Below are positions 13,635 to 21,970 of a stretch of 22,363 nt of DNA, piece by piece. Source of the stretch: a virus; the IMG/VR virus record IMGVR_UViG_3300035698_004619, positions 1-22,363 of that record; one strand, given 5' to 3'. Position numbers and translations under genes: made by a program. The stretch's first letter is position 1; each line of letters begins with the position of its first letter. The notes under the pieces are model-generated. The model was not told the origin of the DNA and ran no database searches. It saw only the letters and a program-made list of their open reading frames with translations.

Positions 13635-15298
13635 CAATAGAGCTACAAAAAGAGCCGTTAATCTCATTCATCGTGCCGGTCTACAAGGTTGATAAGGACT
13701 TGTTTAATCGGTGCCTCATGAGCTTGATCAAACAGGATTATAAAAACTTTGAAATCATTTGCACGTTTGACGGGGTGGACCCGGAACTGCTTAAGGTGGC
13801 GACCTCGTTCCATAAAGATAAACGGGTACGGATCATTGAGATCAAACACGCCGGCGCACCTGCGGCGCGAAATGCTGGGTTCGAGGCTTCCAAGGGTGAG
13901 ATCGTTTCCTTTTTCAATAGCGACTATATCGCTAAACGGGGGATGACTCGGACCTGGATCGATGAGCTTCAGACTCATCCGGATTGCGGGTTCATTTACG
14001 GAGCTTACGAGTACGGGACCAAAGACCGGGCCTGGTATCCTTCTAAAAAGTTCAACCCCTGGGAATTGAAACAGGCAAACTATATCGATTGCGGGTTCCC
14101 GATTTGGAGGAAGCACGTTGTTAAATGGGACGAGAATTGCAAGAGCCTTCAGGATTGGGATTTCTGGTTGCGGGTTGTGTTCGGAGATCCGGTCGAGGAA
14201 GATGTTAAGGTCAAAGGCCATTTCCTTGGACGAGAGATCAGCTTTGTTGCTCAGGTTCCGTTAGAGGGTGGTCTCTCTTATGACTCGGAAGATCATTGGA
14301 TTGAACGGGTTTTATATATCAGGGAGAAGCATAGGATTTCCACATCTCAGATGGTTGTCACTTCGCTGGGTGCGCCTTATCATGGGACCGAGATCGCCAA
14401 GATGATCGGGGCCGATTACCGGGATGACACGATCTTCAAAAAGAACGAATACAAAGCAATTTACATGATCGGGTTTTATACCAAGCCAACGGATGAGGGG
14501 AACCCTCACGCCCAGGTATTGCAGAGATATGATAAGCAGGTCAAGATCGTCCATTTCGTTGGTGCTGATATTTACTGGTTAAGGAAGTTCACGCATGAGG
14601 ATCTGAAGTATATCGCCGGTGCGCTGAATCTGAAGGTGGATCATATCCTATGTGAAACGGACCTGGCTCAGAAGGAATTGGAAGAGATGGGAATACATAG
14701 CAAGGTGGTCCCGATCTCACCGTATCAGGATTTTGATATTACTCCGCTTCCGGAAAAGTTTAGCGTTGCGATTCTTTTAACTGATAAAAGCGATTTCGAT
14801 AAATACTGCAAAGAGAAAACCTTATCGATTGTTCGGGCGATGCCTGACGTACAGTTTCAGGCGTATGGAGACGGATGCAAGAATCTGATTTATCCGAATA
14901 TCAAACACGCCGGGAATCTCAACAAAGAGGATTGGAAGAAATTTGTTTACGGGAATTCCTGTTTACTGAGGATTGTTAATCACGATACCCGGCCGATGGC
15001 TTCAGATGAATTCATTATGGCCGGGCGGGATGTGGTAACAAATGTCCCGACGGCTTATATGGAATACATCAAGACCGGCGGAGACGTGGATCGGAACGAA
15101 TGGGATACGTTTGCGTCTCGTCTTTCCTACACTCAATGGCCGTCAACGAAGAAGAAGATCGTTCAGAAGGTTCGAGAGGTTAGGAAGGCTCAGCCGTATA
15201 GTCTGAACCGGAGAGAGAAAGCCAGTCAATATTTCAAAGACGTTTTGAATAGAGAGAAATATATTCACACGATTAAAACATTGGGGGGAACACTATGA
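13631..15298 (+). CDS. Bifunctional-looking GT2 - GT-B glycosyltransferase fusion
   Basis: This 555-residue protein has two parts. Residues about 8-240 are a GT2 (GT-A fold) domain: ISFIVPVYKVDKDLFNRCLM, FDG at 46-48, and APAARNAGFEASKGE leading to FFNSDY. The usual metal-binding DxD is Asn-Ser-Asp here (96-98). WDFWLRV near residue 176 fits the acceptor-side W-D motif. Residues about 240-540 look like a GT-B (GT4-like) half: IVHFVGADIYWL, ILCETDLAQKELEEMGIHSK, VVPISPYQDF, then a Rossmann-like C-part ending in MASDEFIMAGRDVVTNVP, where the Glu would contact the donor. It could add two sugars or one domain may be inactive. It lies in the methyltransferase/glycosyltransferase run and is coupled by ATGA. 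Confidence 0.85.
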   Translation: MTIELQKEPLISFIVPVYKVDKDLFNRCLMSLIKQDYKNFEIICTFDGVDPELLKVATSFHKDKRVRIIEIKHAGAPAARNAGFEASKGEIVSFFNSDYIAKRGMTRTWIDELQTHPDCGFIYGAYEYGTKDRAWYPSKKFNPWELKQANYIDCGFPIWRKHVVKWDENCKSLQDWDFWLRVVFGDPVEEDVKVKGHFLGREISFVAQVPLEGGLSYDSEDHWIERVLYIREKHRISTSQMVVTSLGAPYHGTEIAKMIGADYRDDTIFKKNEYKAIYMIGFYTKPTDEGNPHAQVLQRYDKQVKIVHFVGADIYWLRKFTHEDLKYIAGALNLKVDHILCETDLAQKELEEMGIHSKVVPISPYQDFDITPLPEKFSVAILLTDKSDFDKYCKEKTLSIVRAMPDVQFQAYGDGCKNLIYPNIKHAGNLNKEDWKKFVYGNSCLLRIVNHDTRPMASDEFIMAGRDVVTNVPTAYMEYIKTGGDVDRNEWDTFASRLSYTQWPSTKKKIVQKVREVRKAQPYSLNRREKASQYFKDVLNREKYIHTIKTLGGTL

Positions 15299-15309
15299 GT
15301 CCGAAAGTA

Positions 15310-15867
15310 TCATTGTTTTTGAAAACAATGCGACCAGTGTTTTCCTTGCAAAATAAAGCAGACATGGCTCCGACAAATATTGAACTGAGTCGCTATCTCG
15401 CGTTGTTTTTTGCCAAGGTTTCTAAGTTTATGAATTGTTTTTATATCTTTTGTGGTAAGTCTTGCGTTGTGATGGCTACTACCGCGAGGCATCCTCTTTC
15501 GGTCTGCGGCATCACCCATGTTCTGGGCTTGGGTTCCTGCGTAAAGATGCTTTGGATTTACACATTTCGGATTATCGCAATGGTGGCAAATAAACATACC
15601 TTCCGGGATTTTTCCGTTCAACAATTCCCAGGAATAGCGATGGGCCAGTATTCTTCCGAATCGTTTACCATTGCTGAGCCTTCCGTATCCACTATGGTTC
15701 ATGGGGCCAATCCAATTCCAGCATTTATGAGTTTTATGCACATGGCGGAAAAATCTTTTCTTAAGTGGTGGGATAGGATATTTCCTTGTTCTCATGATAT
15801 GCCCAGGCTTAAAACTGCTTTCTTTTCTTTTAACATGGATTCCACATCCACATTTACAAAGTTGCAT
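15310..15867 (-). CDS. HNH homing endonuclease (HNH_3 plus HTH), antisense
   Basis: This is the only clear - strand gene. The frame opens at 15900, but ATG 15867 is chosen because GAGGAGG (15877-15883, - strand) lies 9 bases upstream; it gives 185 residues. Order: CKCGCGIHV near the N-terminus, a small knuckle. Next is WNWIGPMNHSGYGRLSNGKR. The HNH core follows: AHRYSWELLNGKIPEG (H76), CHHCDNPKC and NPKHLYAGTQAQN. Last is a C-terminal helix-turn-helix: LTTKDIKTIHKLRNLGKKQR then FNICRSHVCFILQGKHW. This is the domain order of free-standing phage HNH homing endonucleases. It sits between two glycosyltransferase genes that otherwise would abut, so it is a recent mobile insertion by inference. Confidence 0.9.
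   Translation of the reverse strand: MQLCKCGCGIHVKRKESSFKPGHIMRTRKYPIPPLKKRFFRHVHKTHKCWNWIGPMNHSGYGRLSNGKRFGRILAHRYSWELLNGKIPEGMFICHHCDNPKCVNPKHLYAGTQAQNMGDAADRKRMPRGSSHHNARLTTKDIKTIHKLRNLGKKQREIATQFNICRSHVCFILQGKHWSHCFQKQ
15311..15330. repeat. AT-rich inverted repeat at the 3' end of the HNH gene
   Basis: CATTGTTTT and AAAACAATG are perfect 9-base arms separated by TG. The repeat covers the last codons of the HNH gene and lies near the left boundary of the presumed insertion. It could be a weak terminator for the - strand gene or a recognition-type palindrome. Confidence 0.6.
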
Positions 15868-15876
15868 AATTTTGTT

Positions 15877-15883
15877 CCTCCTC
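15877..15883 (-). promoter_or_regulatory. Ribosome binding site of the HNH gene
   Basis: GAGGAGG on the - strand, 9 bases upstream of ATG 15867, sets the start; the longer frame to 15900 would contain this site inside the gene. Confidence 0.65.
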
Positions 15884-15923
15884 ATTACGGGTTGGAACAT
15901 AATACTAAATTATTGGGGGAAAT

Positions 15924-16616
15924 ATGAAAAATCCACTCCTGTCTTTTGTCGTGCCGACTCGCGATAGGATCGAATGGGTCGCTGAGTGCGTAAGCGGTTT
16001 GCTCGCGCAGACAGTTGAAGAGATCGAGGTTGTCATTGTCAATGACGGTTCGACTGATGGGACCAAGGAATTTCTAAATGAATGGCTGAGTGAGAATAAG
16101 CGGGTCCAGGTTTATCACAATGAGAAGTCGATTGGAGGCGGCCTATCGAGAAACAAGGGAATCGAATTGGCGAAAGCTCCGATTATCGCGGTCTGCGATG
16201 ACGACGATTGTTATCCAGTGCAGCGGGCGGAGCGGGTTATCGAGTTCTTCGAGAAATATCCAAAGGGCCATATGATGACGGCCCCTTATGTTCGGATCGG
16301 GTACGAGAATGACGTTCTCGAATACTTCAACGGTGAACATTTCAATGAGAAGCTTTTCAGGGAAACGGGATCAGTGAACTACTTTTGTCATCCGGCCTCC
16401 GCTTACACCAAGGAAGATATCCTTCAGATTGGCGGATACAAAGCTGAGACGAATCTTCAGACGGATGATCTTCAGCTTGTTCACGATTGGATTCACGCGG
16501 AGAAGAAGATCACGATTCAGGATGGCGAATATCTTTGTATGCACAGAGTCCTTCCAGTTTCGATGATGGTTCGGATGAGAGGGTTCAAAGAAGAGTGGGC
16601 AGGTAAGAAATCATGA
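15924..16616 (+). CDS. GT2 family glycosyltransferase
   Basis: This 230-residue single-domain GT-A enzyme shows PLLSFVVPTRDRIEWVAECV at the N-terminus, NDGSTDG (40-46) for nucleotide binding, GGGLSRNKGIELAKAP, and an intact metal site in VCDDDDCYP (D92-D95). QTDDLQLVHDW near 189-199 is the catalytic-base region. The length is at the short end for the family but all core motifs are present. It would add a sugar from a nucleotide donor. It starts behind a GGGGGA-type site and ends in an ATGA overlap with the next gene. Confidence 0.92.
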   Translation: MKNPLLSFVVPTRDRIEWVAECVSGLLAQTVEEIEVVIVNDGSTDGTKEFLNEWLSENKRVQVYHNEKSIGGGLSRNKGIELAKAPIIAVCDDDDCYPVQRAERVIEFFEKYPKGHMMTAPYVRIGYENDVLEYFNGEHFNEKLFRETGSVNYFCHPASAYTKEDILQIGGYKAETNLQTDDLQLVHDWIHAEKKITIQDGEYLCMHRVLPVSMMVRMRGFKEEWAGKKS

Positions 16617-18601
16617 GCCAAATGGAAGAAAAAGAAATCTTAACTAGGGAGCAGATGATCCATTCTCATGAGGATTACCGAGATATAATGCCACAGGGTA
16701 TAGAGGCGTATCCGTTTACCCAATCGAGGATTCTACCGATCATTTACGAGATCCCGGAAGGCGCGAAGGTCTTGGATATCGGATGCAACTCAGGTGAGTT
16801 CATGCGTCTCCTGGCTGAGAAGAGGCATTGTGACGTAACAGGGGTGGACGTTTCGGCCCCGGTCCTTGAGATCGCGAAGAAGAAAGGGCTTAAGGTTGTC
16901 AAATGTGATGCTGACAAATTGCCTTTCCCCGACAAAACCTTTGACGTTGTAACACTTATGGAGACATTGGAACATTTCAATGACCCGATCCCGTACCTAA
17001 AAGAGATCCGGCGGGTTCTGAAAAAGGATGGCGTTCTCTTGGGTTCATGCCCGCACAACAATCTTGAGCGGCACGTTTGGTCCGATGATCGGCTCCATTG
17101 CCAGTATTATGACGAGAACGGATTAAGGAGCGATTTGGATAAGGTTTTCAAAAAGTCTTATATCCGATCCTTGAATGGGACAGAATTCTCGATGTCGTTT
17201 GCTAATAACTTTCTGCAAAACGAACCGGTAGAATTGCTTTTTAAAGCCGGCGGCAAGATGATCGACAAATGGGAAGCTGAGATGCGGAAGGAAAAGAAAC
17301 TCCGCGTTTGGTTTGGGTTCACTCAGCTTTCAGGAACGATCTACTATAGGATGCGGGGGTTCGCGGATAAGATGCACAGTTACGGAGTCGAAGCGGCCTA
17401 TGAATATTTCAATTATGACGGTTCCGAATCACAAAGTGATTGGCAGAACCGGGTTGTTTACCCTTTGCATGACGGGAAATTTGAGTGGTCAAAATGGCTA
17501 CTGGACAACTTCTTTCAAAGGCTCTTAACGGTGGCTCATATGTCGGTTTGGCAGATCGCCGGAAATCGGTTCGTCTTGGCCTTCCTTCATTGCATCAAGG
17601 GCGTTTTCAAGAAACCGGTTGTTACCGAAGTCGATGATTGGCTTTTGGATATGCCGGCCTACAATATCGCGTCTCATCCGTTTAAGCCGAATTCGGAATC
17701 GGAATGGATTGCGATGGAACAGTTAAAGCTCTCAGATGCTTTGATTGTTTCGACTCAGTTCATGATCGACCATTTGAAGCCTATCTTTCCCGATAAGCCA
17801 ATGCACTTGATTCCTAACGGGATCGATTTCGATATCTGGGATAACCTGGATAAACAGCTTGCGCCTGAGATCAAGGGAACTGAGAAGGCTCCCGGCGTGG
17901 TCCGGATCGGGTACACAGGTTGCGGGAACCATATCGGAGACCTGAATCTGATTAAGCGACCTCTTTTGAAATTGCTAGAAGAGTTCCCTAATTTAGATTT
18001 CATGATATCGAACCGGTTCCAGATCGGAGAACTTAAGCTCTGGGCTGATATCGACCATCCGCGGATTAAGTATTTGGAACGCTGGGTCATGATGGACCGG
18101 TTCCCTTATGAGATCAACGCCTGGAAGATGGATATTGGGGTGGCGCCTTTGAGAGACAATAATTTTAATTGCTCAAAGTCGAACCTTCGCTGGCTTGAGT
18201 ATTCGGCTTTGAAGCTCCCGACGGTTGCCAGCCCGGTTTATCCGTTCAAGAACAGCATTGAGGAAGGCAAGACGGGCCTTTTGTGCAACTCTGAACTCGA
18301 ATGGTACGAGGCTTTGAAGAGTCTTATCCTAGATGAACAGAAGAGGAAGATGCTTGGCGGGAACGCTTATCTAAAAGTGAAACAAGATTTCAATATGGAA
18401 ACAATTACGAAGAAGTACGCAGAAGTTTTGAAGGGGATCAAAGGGGAACATGGGAGGATCGAATTATGCAACGATCAGAAATCGAGACCGAGTGTGGATA
18501 CCTGCTTGGCGACCCCCGTCATACAAGATGGTCAACAACCAAACTTAGAGAACGGATCGAATTTGCTCAACAGCAAGTCCAAGCCCTTACCGGTGCGATA
18601 A
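16613..18601 (+). CDS. SAM methyltransferase - GT4-like glycosyltransferase fusion
   Basis: This 662-residue protein has a Methyltransf_11-type domain at about 1-190, with motif I VLDIGCNSGEF (53-63), GVDVSAP, LPFPDKTFDVVTLMETLEHF, then LKKDGVLLGSCPH. The second part, about 225-620, is a GT-B glycosyltransferase: KKLRVWFGFTQLSGTIYYRM, VTEVDDWLLDMPAYN, LIPNGIDFDIWD, VRIGYTGCGNHIGDLNLIKR, and MDIGVAPLRDNNFNCSKSNL with EYSALKLPTVASPVYPF as donor site. Fusion of methylation and sugar transfer suggests a methylated glycan or chain-end capping. The frame runs 136 bases into the next gene; the last about 45 residues (rich in Asn, Gln, Ser and Pro) look like non-homologous tail, so the natural end was probably near 18470. 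Confidence 0.88.
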   Translation: MSQMEEKEILTREQMIHSHEDYRDIMPQGIEAYPFTQSRILPIIYEIPEGAKVLDIGCNSGEFMRLLAEKRHCDVTGVDVSAPVLEIAKKKGLKVVKCDADKLPFPDKTFDVVTLMETLEHFNDPIPYLKEIRRVLKKDGVLLGSCPHNNLERHVWSDDRLHCQYYDENGLRSDLDKVFKKSYIRSLNGTEFSMSFANNFLQNEPVELLFKAGGKMIDKWEAEMRKEKKLRVWFGFTQLSGTIYYRMRGFADKMHSYGVEAAYEYFNYDGSESQSDWQNRVVYPLHDGKFEWSKWLLDNFFQRLLTVAHMSVWQIAGNRFVLAFLHCIKGVFKKPVVTEVDDWLLDMPAYNIASHPFKPNSESEWIAMEQLKLSDALIVSTQFMIDHLKPIFPDKPMHLIPNGIDFDIWDNLDKQLAPEIKGTEKAPGVVRIGYTGCGNHIGDLNLIKRPLLKLLEEFPNLDFMISNRFQIGELKLWADIDHPRIKYLERWVMMDRFPYEINAWKMDIGVAPLRDNNFNCSKSNLRWLEYSALKLPTVASPVYPFKNSIEEGKTGLLCNSELEWYEALKSLILDEQKRKMLGGNAYLKVKQDFNMETITKKYAEVLKGIKGEHGRIELCNDQKSRPSVDTCLATPVIQDGQQPNLENGSNLLNSKSKPLPVR

Positions 18602-19203
18602 GGCAAGTCAATACTTACACGCCTGTTGTAGACACCAAAGAGGTGACGGTCGGGACCGACATTGTAGATATCACGCGGGTTACGCTTACTGATTCGGATG
18701 GCGATATCCTTCCATTGGAAGGCAAGTCGCGTGTCGATTGGGACTTCTATTATCCTGATTGGGAGAACGAGGATTCCGGCAAACCGCGAGAGTTTTCTTA
18801 CGATGCGTCCAATAATCAGATAATCCTAAGACCTAAACCTTCCTCCGATTATACCGTTGCCGATTCCTTGAGAGTATGGGAAGTCAATATCCCAACAGCT
18901 TTAGCCGGCTCCACATCCGAACCATTTGAAGCAAACCAGGCTATGCAAAACTACGCGATGTCGATTGTTCATTGGGTGGTCGCTCAGTGTTTCCAAGATG
19001 ACGGGACTCCGGAAGCGTTAGGAAAATCCAGGTTCCACAGATCAAACAACGTGGACAGCCCTGGCGAATTCGAGAAATGGATTAAGCTCATCAATTCAAA
19101 ATTCAATACGGTTACTTCGATTCCAGCTAGGCTTAAATGGTATCCACAAGGCGGGCGGGTAGGTGGAATAGGCCGGCGATCGAAGAGCAACCCATTAGGA
19201 TAA
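18466..19203 (+). CDS. Head-tail adaptor/connector protein (putative)
   Basis: This 245-residue protein starts at ATG 18466 behind GGGAGG (18452-18457, 8 bases). The N-terminal helical part (CGYLLGDPRHTRWSTTKLRE, RIEFAQQQVQALTGAIRQ) is followed by strand-rich sequence (VDTKEVTVGTDIVDITRVTL and DASNNQIILRPKPSSDY) and a late helix (QNYAMSIVHWVVAQCFQDD) before a basic tail. This helix-strand-helix layout matches phage adaptor proteins that dock under the portal ring in podoviruses. Its position before the tail/stabilisation gene supports this. It resumes the structural module after the sugar cassette. Confidence 0.75.
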   Translation: MQRSEIETECGYLLGDPRHTRWSTTKLRERIEFAQQQVQALTGAIRQVNTYTPVVDTKEVTVGTDIVDITRVTLTDSDGDILPLEGKSRVDWDFYYPDWENEDSGKPREFSYDASNNQIILRPKPSSDYTVADSLRVWEVNIPTALAGSTSEPFEANQAMQNYAMSIVHWVVAQCFQDDGTPEALGKSRFHRSNNVDSPGEFEKWIKLINSKFNTVTSIPARLKWYPQGGRVGGIGRRSKSNPLG

Positions 19204-19207
19204 AATT

Positions 19208-21970
19208 ATGAAGAAAATATTATTCGGATCAATTCTCTTTCTCGGGCTGGCTGGTTTAATCCAAGCCCCGTTACAAGCCCAGGACTATGGTACGAAGGTC
19301 GTTGCTCCATTCGGGACTCTGAATAATACTGATAACTCGGTTATTCTCCCGGACCACATGGCGCAGGATCTTCTTAACGTCGATATCACAAAGCATGGAT
19401 CGGTAAAAAAGAGAGAAGGTTATGGGCTGGCGTATACAACGAACCATACAACCTCCCCGATCCATGGCGTTTACCATTTCTACGATACCGGCGGGAATAA
19501 CGTCTCCTTGTTTTTCAATGATACGGATATGATTTCCGAGGTTAACGGAATAATCCGAACATTGTTTACAGACCAAACTTTTGGTTCAACGTACCAATGC
19601 ACCGATTCGGAAGGGTACGCTTATTGCGTTAATTCAAATAATGACGGTTTGTTTAAAACGGAGGGGTTAACCTACACATCAATGAAACCCGTCTCGACCG
19701 GGACGATGATTACCAGCACAGTGGAACGTCTTGTTATGGCGGGTTTTTCCAATGCGCTTAACCGGATCGATGTTTCCGAAGCTAATGACTTTTCCGATTG
19801 GACCCCCGCGAGTGCGCCGACGGACCCGATCCAGTTTACAGTCGTTTCTCCTGGTTCCCAGATTCTTCATATTACCTATGCCTTCGGTCGGATCATGTGG
19901 TTCAAGTCGGACAGCTTCGGTTATATCCTGGAAGGGCAGACCCAGGCCGATTGGACGCTCCGGATCGTTTCCCACATTACCGGGACGTTAACGAATACCT
20001 CTGTTTACCATAACGGAATCCTTTATTTCCAAGGCCAGGACAGCCACATTTATGCTTATGACGGGGCCAGATTGACGAAGTTAAGTTTAGATATTGCGAC
20101 CACGATAGATTTCTCTCAACAGAGAACTATCAACGCTTGGTCTCAAACGACTCAAGGCGATTGGGAATCCGGTTCAGTTTCTACGCCGACTTGGCTATCG
20201 ACAACCCTTTCTCCTGGTTCGGTTGTGTTGGCTACAAATACGATGGTTGCTGATTTTGTCGATTCAGTTTCGACTGATTTTAATGCTGGAACAAAAGTGG
20301 ACACGCAGGTATATTTTGCTAATAAACTTTCGCTTGAGAGGAATTTAAATCTGACGATATCTTCTTTTACCGATAATACTGGATCTGAAATTCTTTACTA
20401 CACGTTCTCGAATTCTATATTTCAGTCATTTATTGCGTCTGACGACATGATCTTTAGGTCGGCTAAACTTTATTTAAAAAAAACACTCCCGGCTTCAGAT
20501 GGGACAGTTTATCTTATGGCGGATAATGCGGGGGAACCGGGGGATATCCTTACTTCTGTTGTTTTTCATTTTACCCGAGTTGGTAGCGCGGTATCGTGGA
20601 TAGCTATTGATTTCCTTCTATCAGGAGAAGTCCCTCTTGTTGCTGGAACAAAATATTGGATTGGGGTATACGCTCTTGGTCCTTCGATTAGCTGGAATTA
20701 TTGTGATTCCGCGACGGCGTGTGTTCCAGACGGGAACCCTGTATGGGTTAATGGGGTACAATCCACTTCCCAACAAATGTTGCTTGATATCGACACTGGG
20801 CAACAATATGATACAAGCGGGACTTTTGTTTCTCAGATTTTTGATGCTGAATCTGATTCGAGTACCTATCGATGGGAGTGGGATGAAGTTACGATTGGCG
20901 AAGATGAACCCGTCGGATCAACAATAACTTATCAGATTCAAACGTCTACAGCTAATGATGGCGGTTGGGAAGCATTGACATCTATCGTATCGGGTGCAAA
21001 GCCAACGTCCAGCGTTAGTCAGTATATTCGATATAAGGCGACCCTTCAGGGTACGAAAACGCTAAGTCCTTTTCTTGAAGATTTTACGATTTCTATGTCG
21101 TCAAGGATTCGACCAGGAGCGACGTTTTACTCTGCCATTAGGAACGCAGATGACATTGTTTCTTGGTTAAAATTTGAAGCTGACAAACAAGACAATGACG
21201 GGACTCATACTTTTTCGATTCGGTCCCATGCGACATCCTTCCCCATACTGTCCTCGACGATCTCTTGGACATCTATATCTCCCGGTGACGTTCCGACTGT
21301 ATCAACGGCGGCATACTTCCAGGTCAAGGATGAATTCAGCACAACGAAGTCAACCCAGAATCCCAAGCTCGATAGCTTCTCGCTTCGATGGTATGAGGGA
21401 ATCGTTACGGATAAGTCGTATGCGATTTATTTCAAGGATGCTATCTGGTGGTCTGTTGCTTCAGGTGCCGGTGTTTCAAACAATAATTACATCCTCCGGC
21501 TCGACCTTGTGAATAAGGGTTGGACCCTGTACGACATAGGAAACAATGGGATGTATGTTAAGAACACAGCCCTTTATTTTGGGTCTCCTACCTCCGGTTA
21601 TATTTATCAGTTTGGTGGAGCGAACGACGATAACGGTTCGGCTATCAACGCTTATTGGAAATCAAAAGATTATCCTGCTACCAGCCTGTTTACCGAGAAG
21701 GAATTCAATAAACTTTCCATTGCCGCGGGGAGTGTCGTCTCGTCCACTGTTACGATCACATACGAGATTGATGGGAGTTCTTCGACGGCTTACGATATTC
21801 CCCTAGAAGATGCTAATTCGGATTTCATTAAACACAACCGAAACTTGGCCGGTGGTCAAGCTGGGCAGACCATTAATTTCAAGGTTGGAAACAATGCCAC
21901 TGAGCAACCCTTTGAGATATTCGGGATACAGTTTGGATTTAGATCAAAACCTTGGAGGCCAACGGAATGA
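19208..21970 (+). CDS. gp10-like tail/DNA-stabilisation protein with signal peptide
   Basis: This 920-residue protein starts with a Sec signal peptide: MKKILFG, hydrophobic residues 8-20, and a likely cut after A24 (PLQA-QDYG). Mature sequence begins like phage stabilisation/tail-hub beta-propeller proteins (DHMAQDLLNVDITKHGSVKK, REGYGLAYT), followed by repeated blades such as YAYDGARLTKLSLDI. Residues about 345-530 look like an inserted carbohydrate-binding or anchor-type beta domain (VYLMADNAGEPGDILTSVV, GTKYWIGVYALG). A propeller-like part resumes near 750 (YAIYFKDAIWWSVAS). The only four cysteines are in two close pairs, C131/C140 and C499/C505. The usual family member (P22 gp10) is about 470 residues. 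It would close the portal or form the tail hub; export is unexpected. Confidence 0.75.
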   Translation: MKKILFGSILFLGLAGLIQAPLQAQDYGTKVVAPFGTLNNTDNSVILPDHMAQDLLNVDITKHGSVKKREGYGLAYTTNHTTSPIHGVYHFYDTGGNNVSLFFNDTDMISEVNGIIRTLFTDQTFGSTYQCTDSEGYAYCVNSNNDGLFKTEGLTYTSMKPVSTGTMITSTVERLVMAGFSNALNRIDVSEANDFSDWTPASAPTDPIQFTVVSPGSQILHITYAFGRIMWFKSDSFGYILEGQTQADWTLRIVSHITGTLTNTSVYHNGILYFQGQDSHIYAYDGARLTKLSLDIATTIDFSQQRTINAWSQTTQGDWESGSVSTPTWLSTTLSPGSVVLATNTMVADFVDSVSTDFNAGTKVDTQVYFANKLSLERNLNLTISSFTDNTGSEILYYTFSNSIFQSFIASDDMIFRSAKLYLKKTLPASDGTVYLMADNAGEPGDILTSVVFHFTRVGSAVSWIAIDFLLSGEVPLVAGTKYWIGVYALGPSISWNYCDSATACVPDGNPVWVNGVQSTSQQMLLDIDTGQQYDTSGTFVSQIFDAESDSSTYRWEWDEVTIGEDEPVGSTITYQIQTSTANDGGWEALTSIVSGAKPTSSVSQYIRYKATLQGTKTLSPFLEDFTISMSSRIRPGATFYSAIRNADDIVSWLKFEADKQDNDGTHTFSIRSHATSFPILSSTISWTSISPGDVPTVSTAAYFQVKDEFSTTKSTQNPKLDSFSLRWYEGIVTDKSYAIYFKDAIWWSVASGAGVSNNNYILRLDLVNKGWTLYDIGNNGMYVKNTALYFGSPTSGYIYQFGGANDDNGSAINAYWKSKDYPATSLFTEKEFNKLSIAAGSVVSSTVTITYEIDGSSSTAYDIPLEDANSDFIKHNRNLAGGQAGQTINFKVGNNATEQPFEIFGIQFGFRSKPWRPTE

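Noticed and set aside
15295-15927. 210-codon + strand frame between the two glycosyltransferases
   Set aside because: It lies opposite a convincing HNH endonuclease with its own ribosome binding site; its translation has no recognisable motif. Reported only as an antisense curiosity.
18466-18601. Frameshift or sequencing error at the end of the methyltransferase-glycosyltransferase gene
   Set aside because: Both frames are intact and the adaptor has a strong start. An error would have to remove a stop without disturbing the second frame, so it is kept as a real overlap but flagged as odd.
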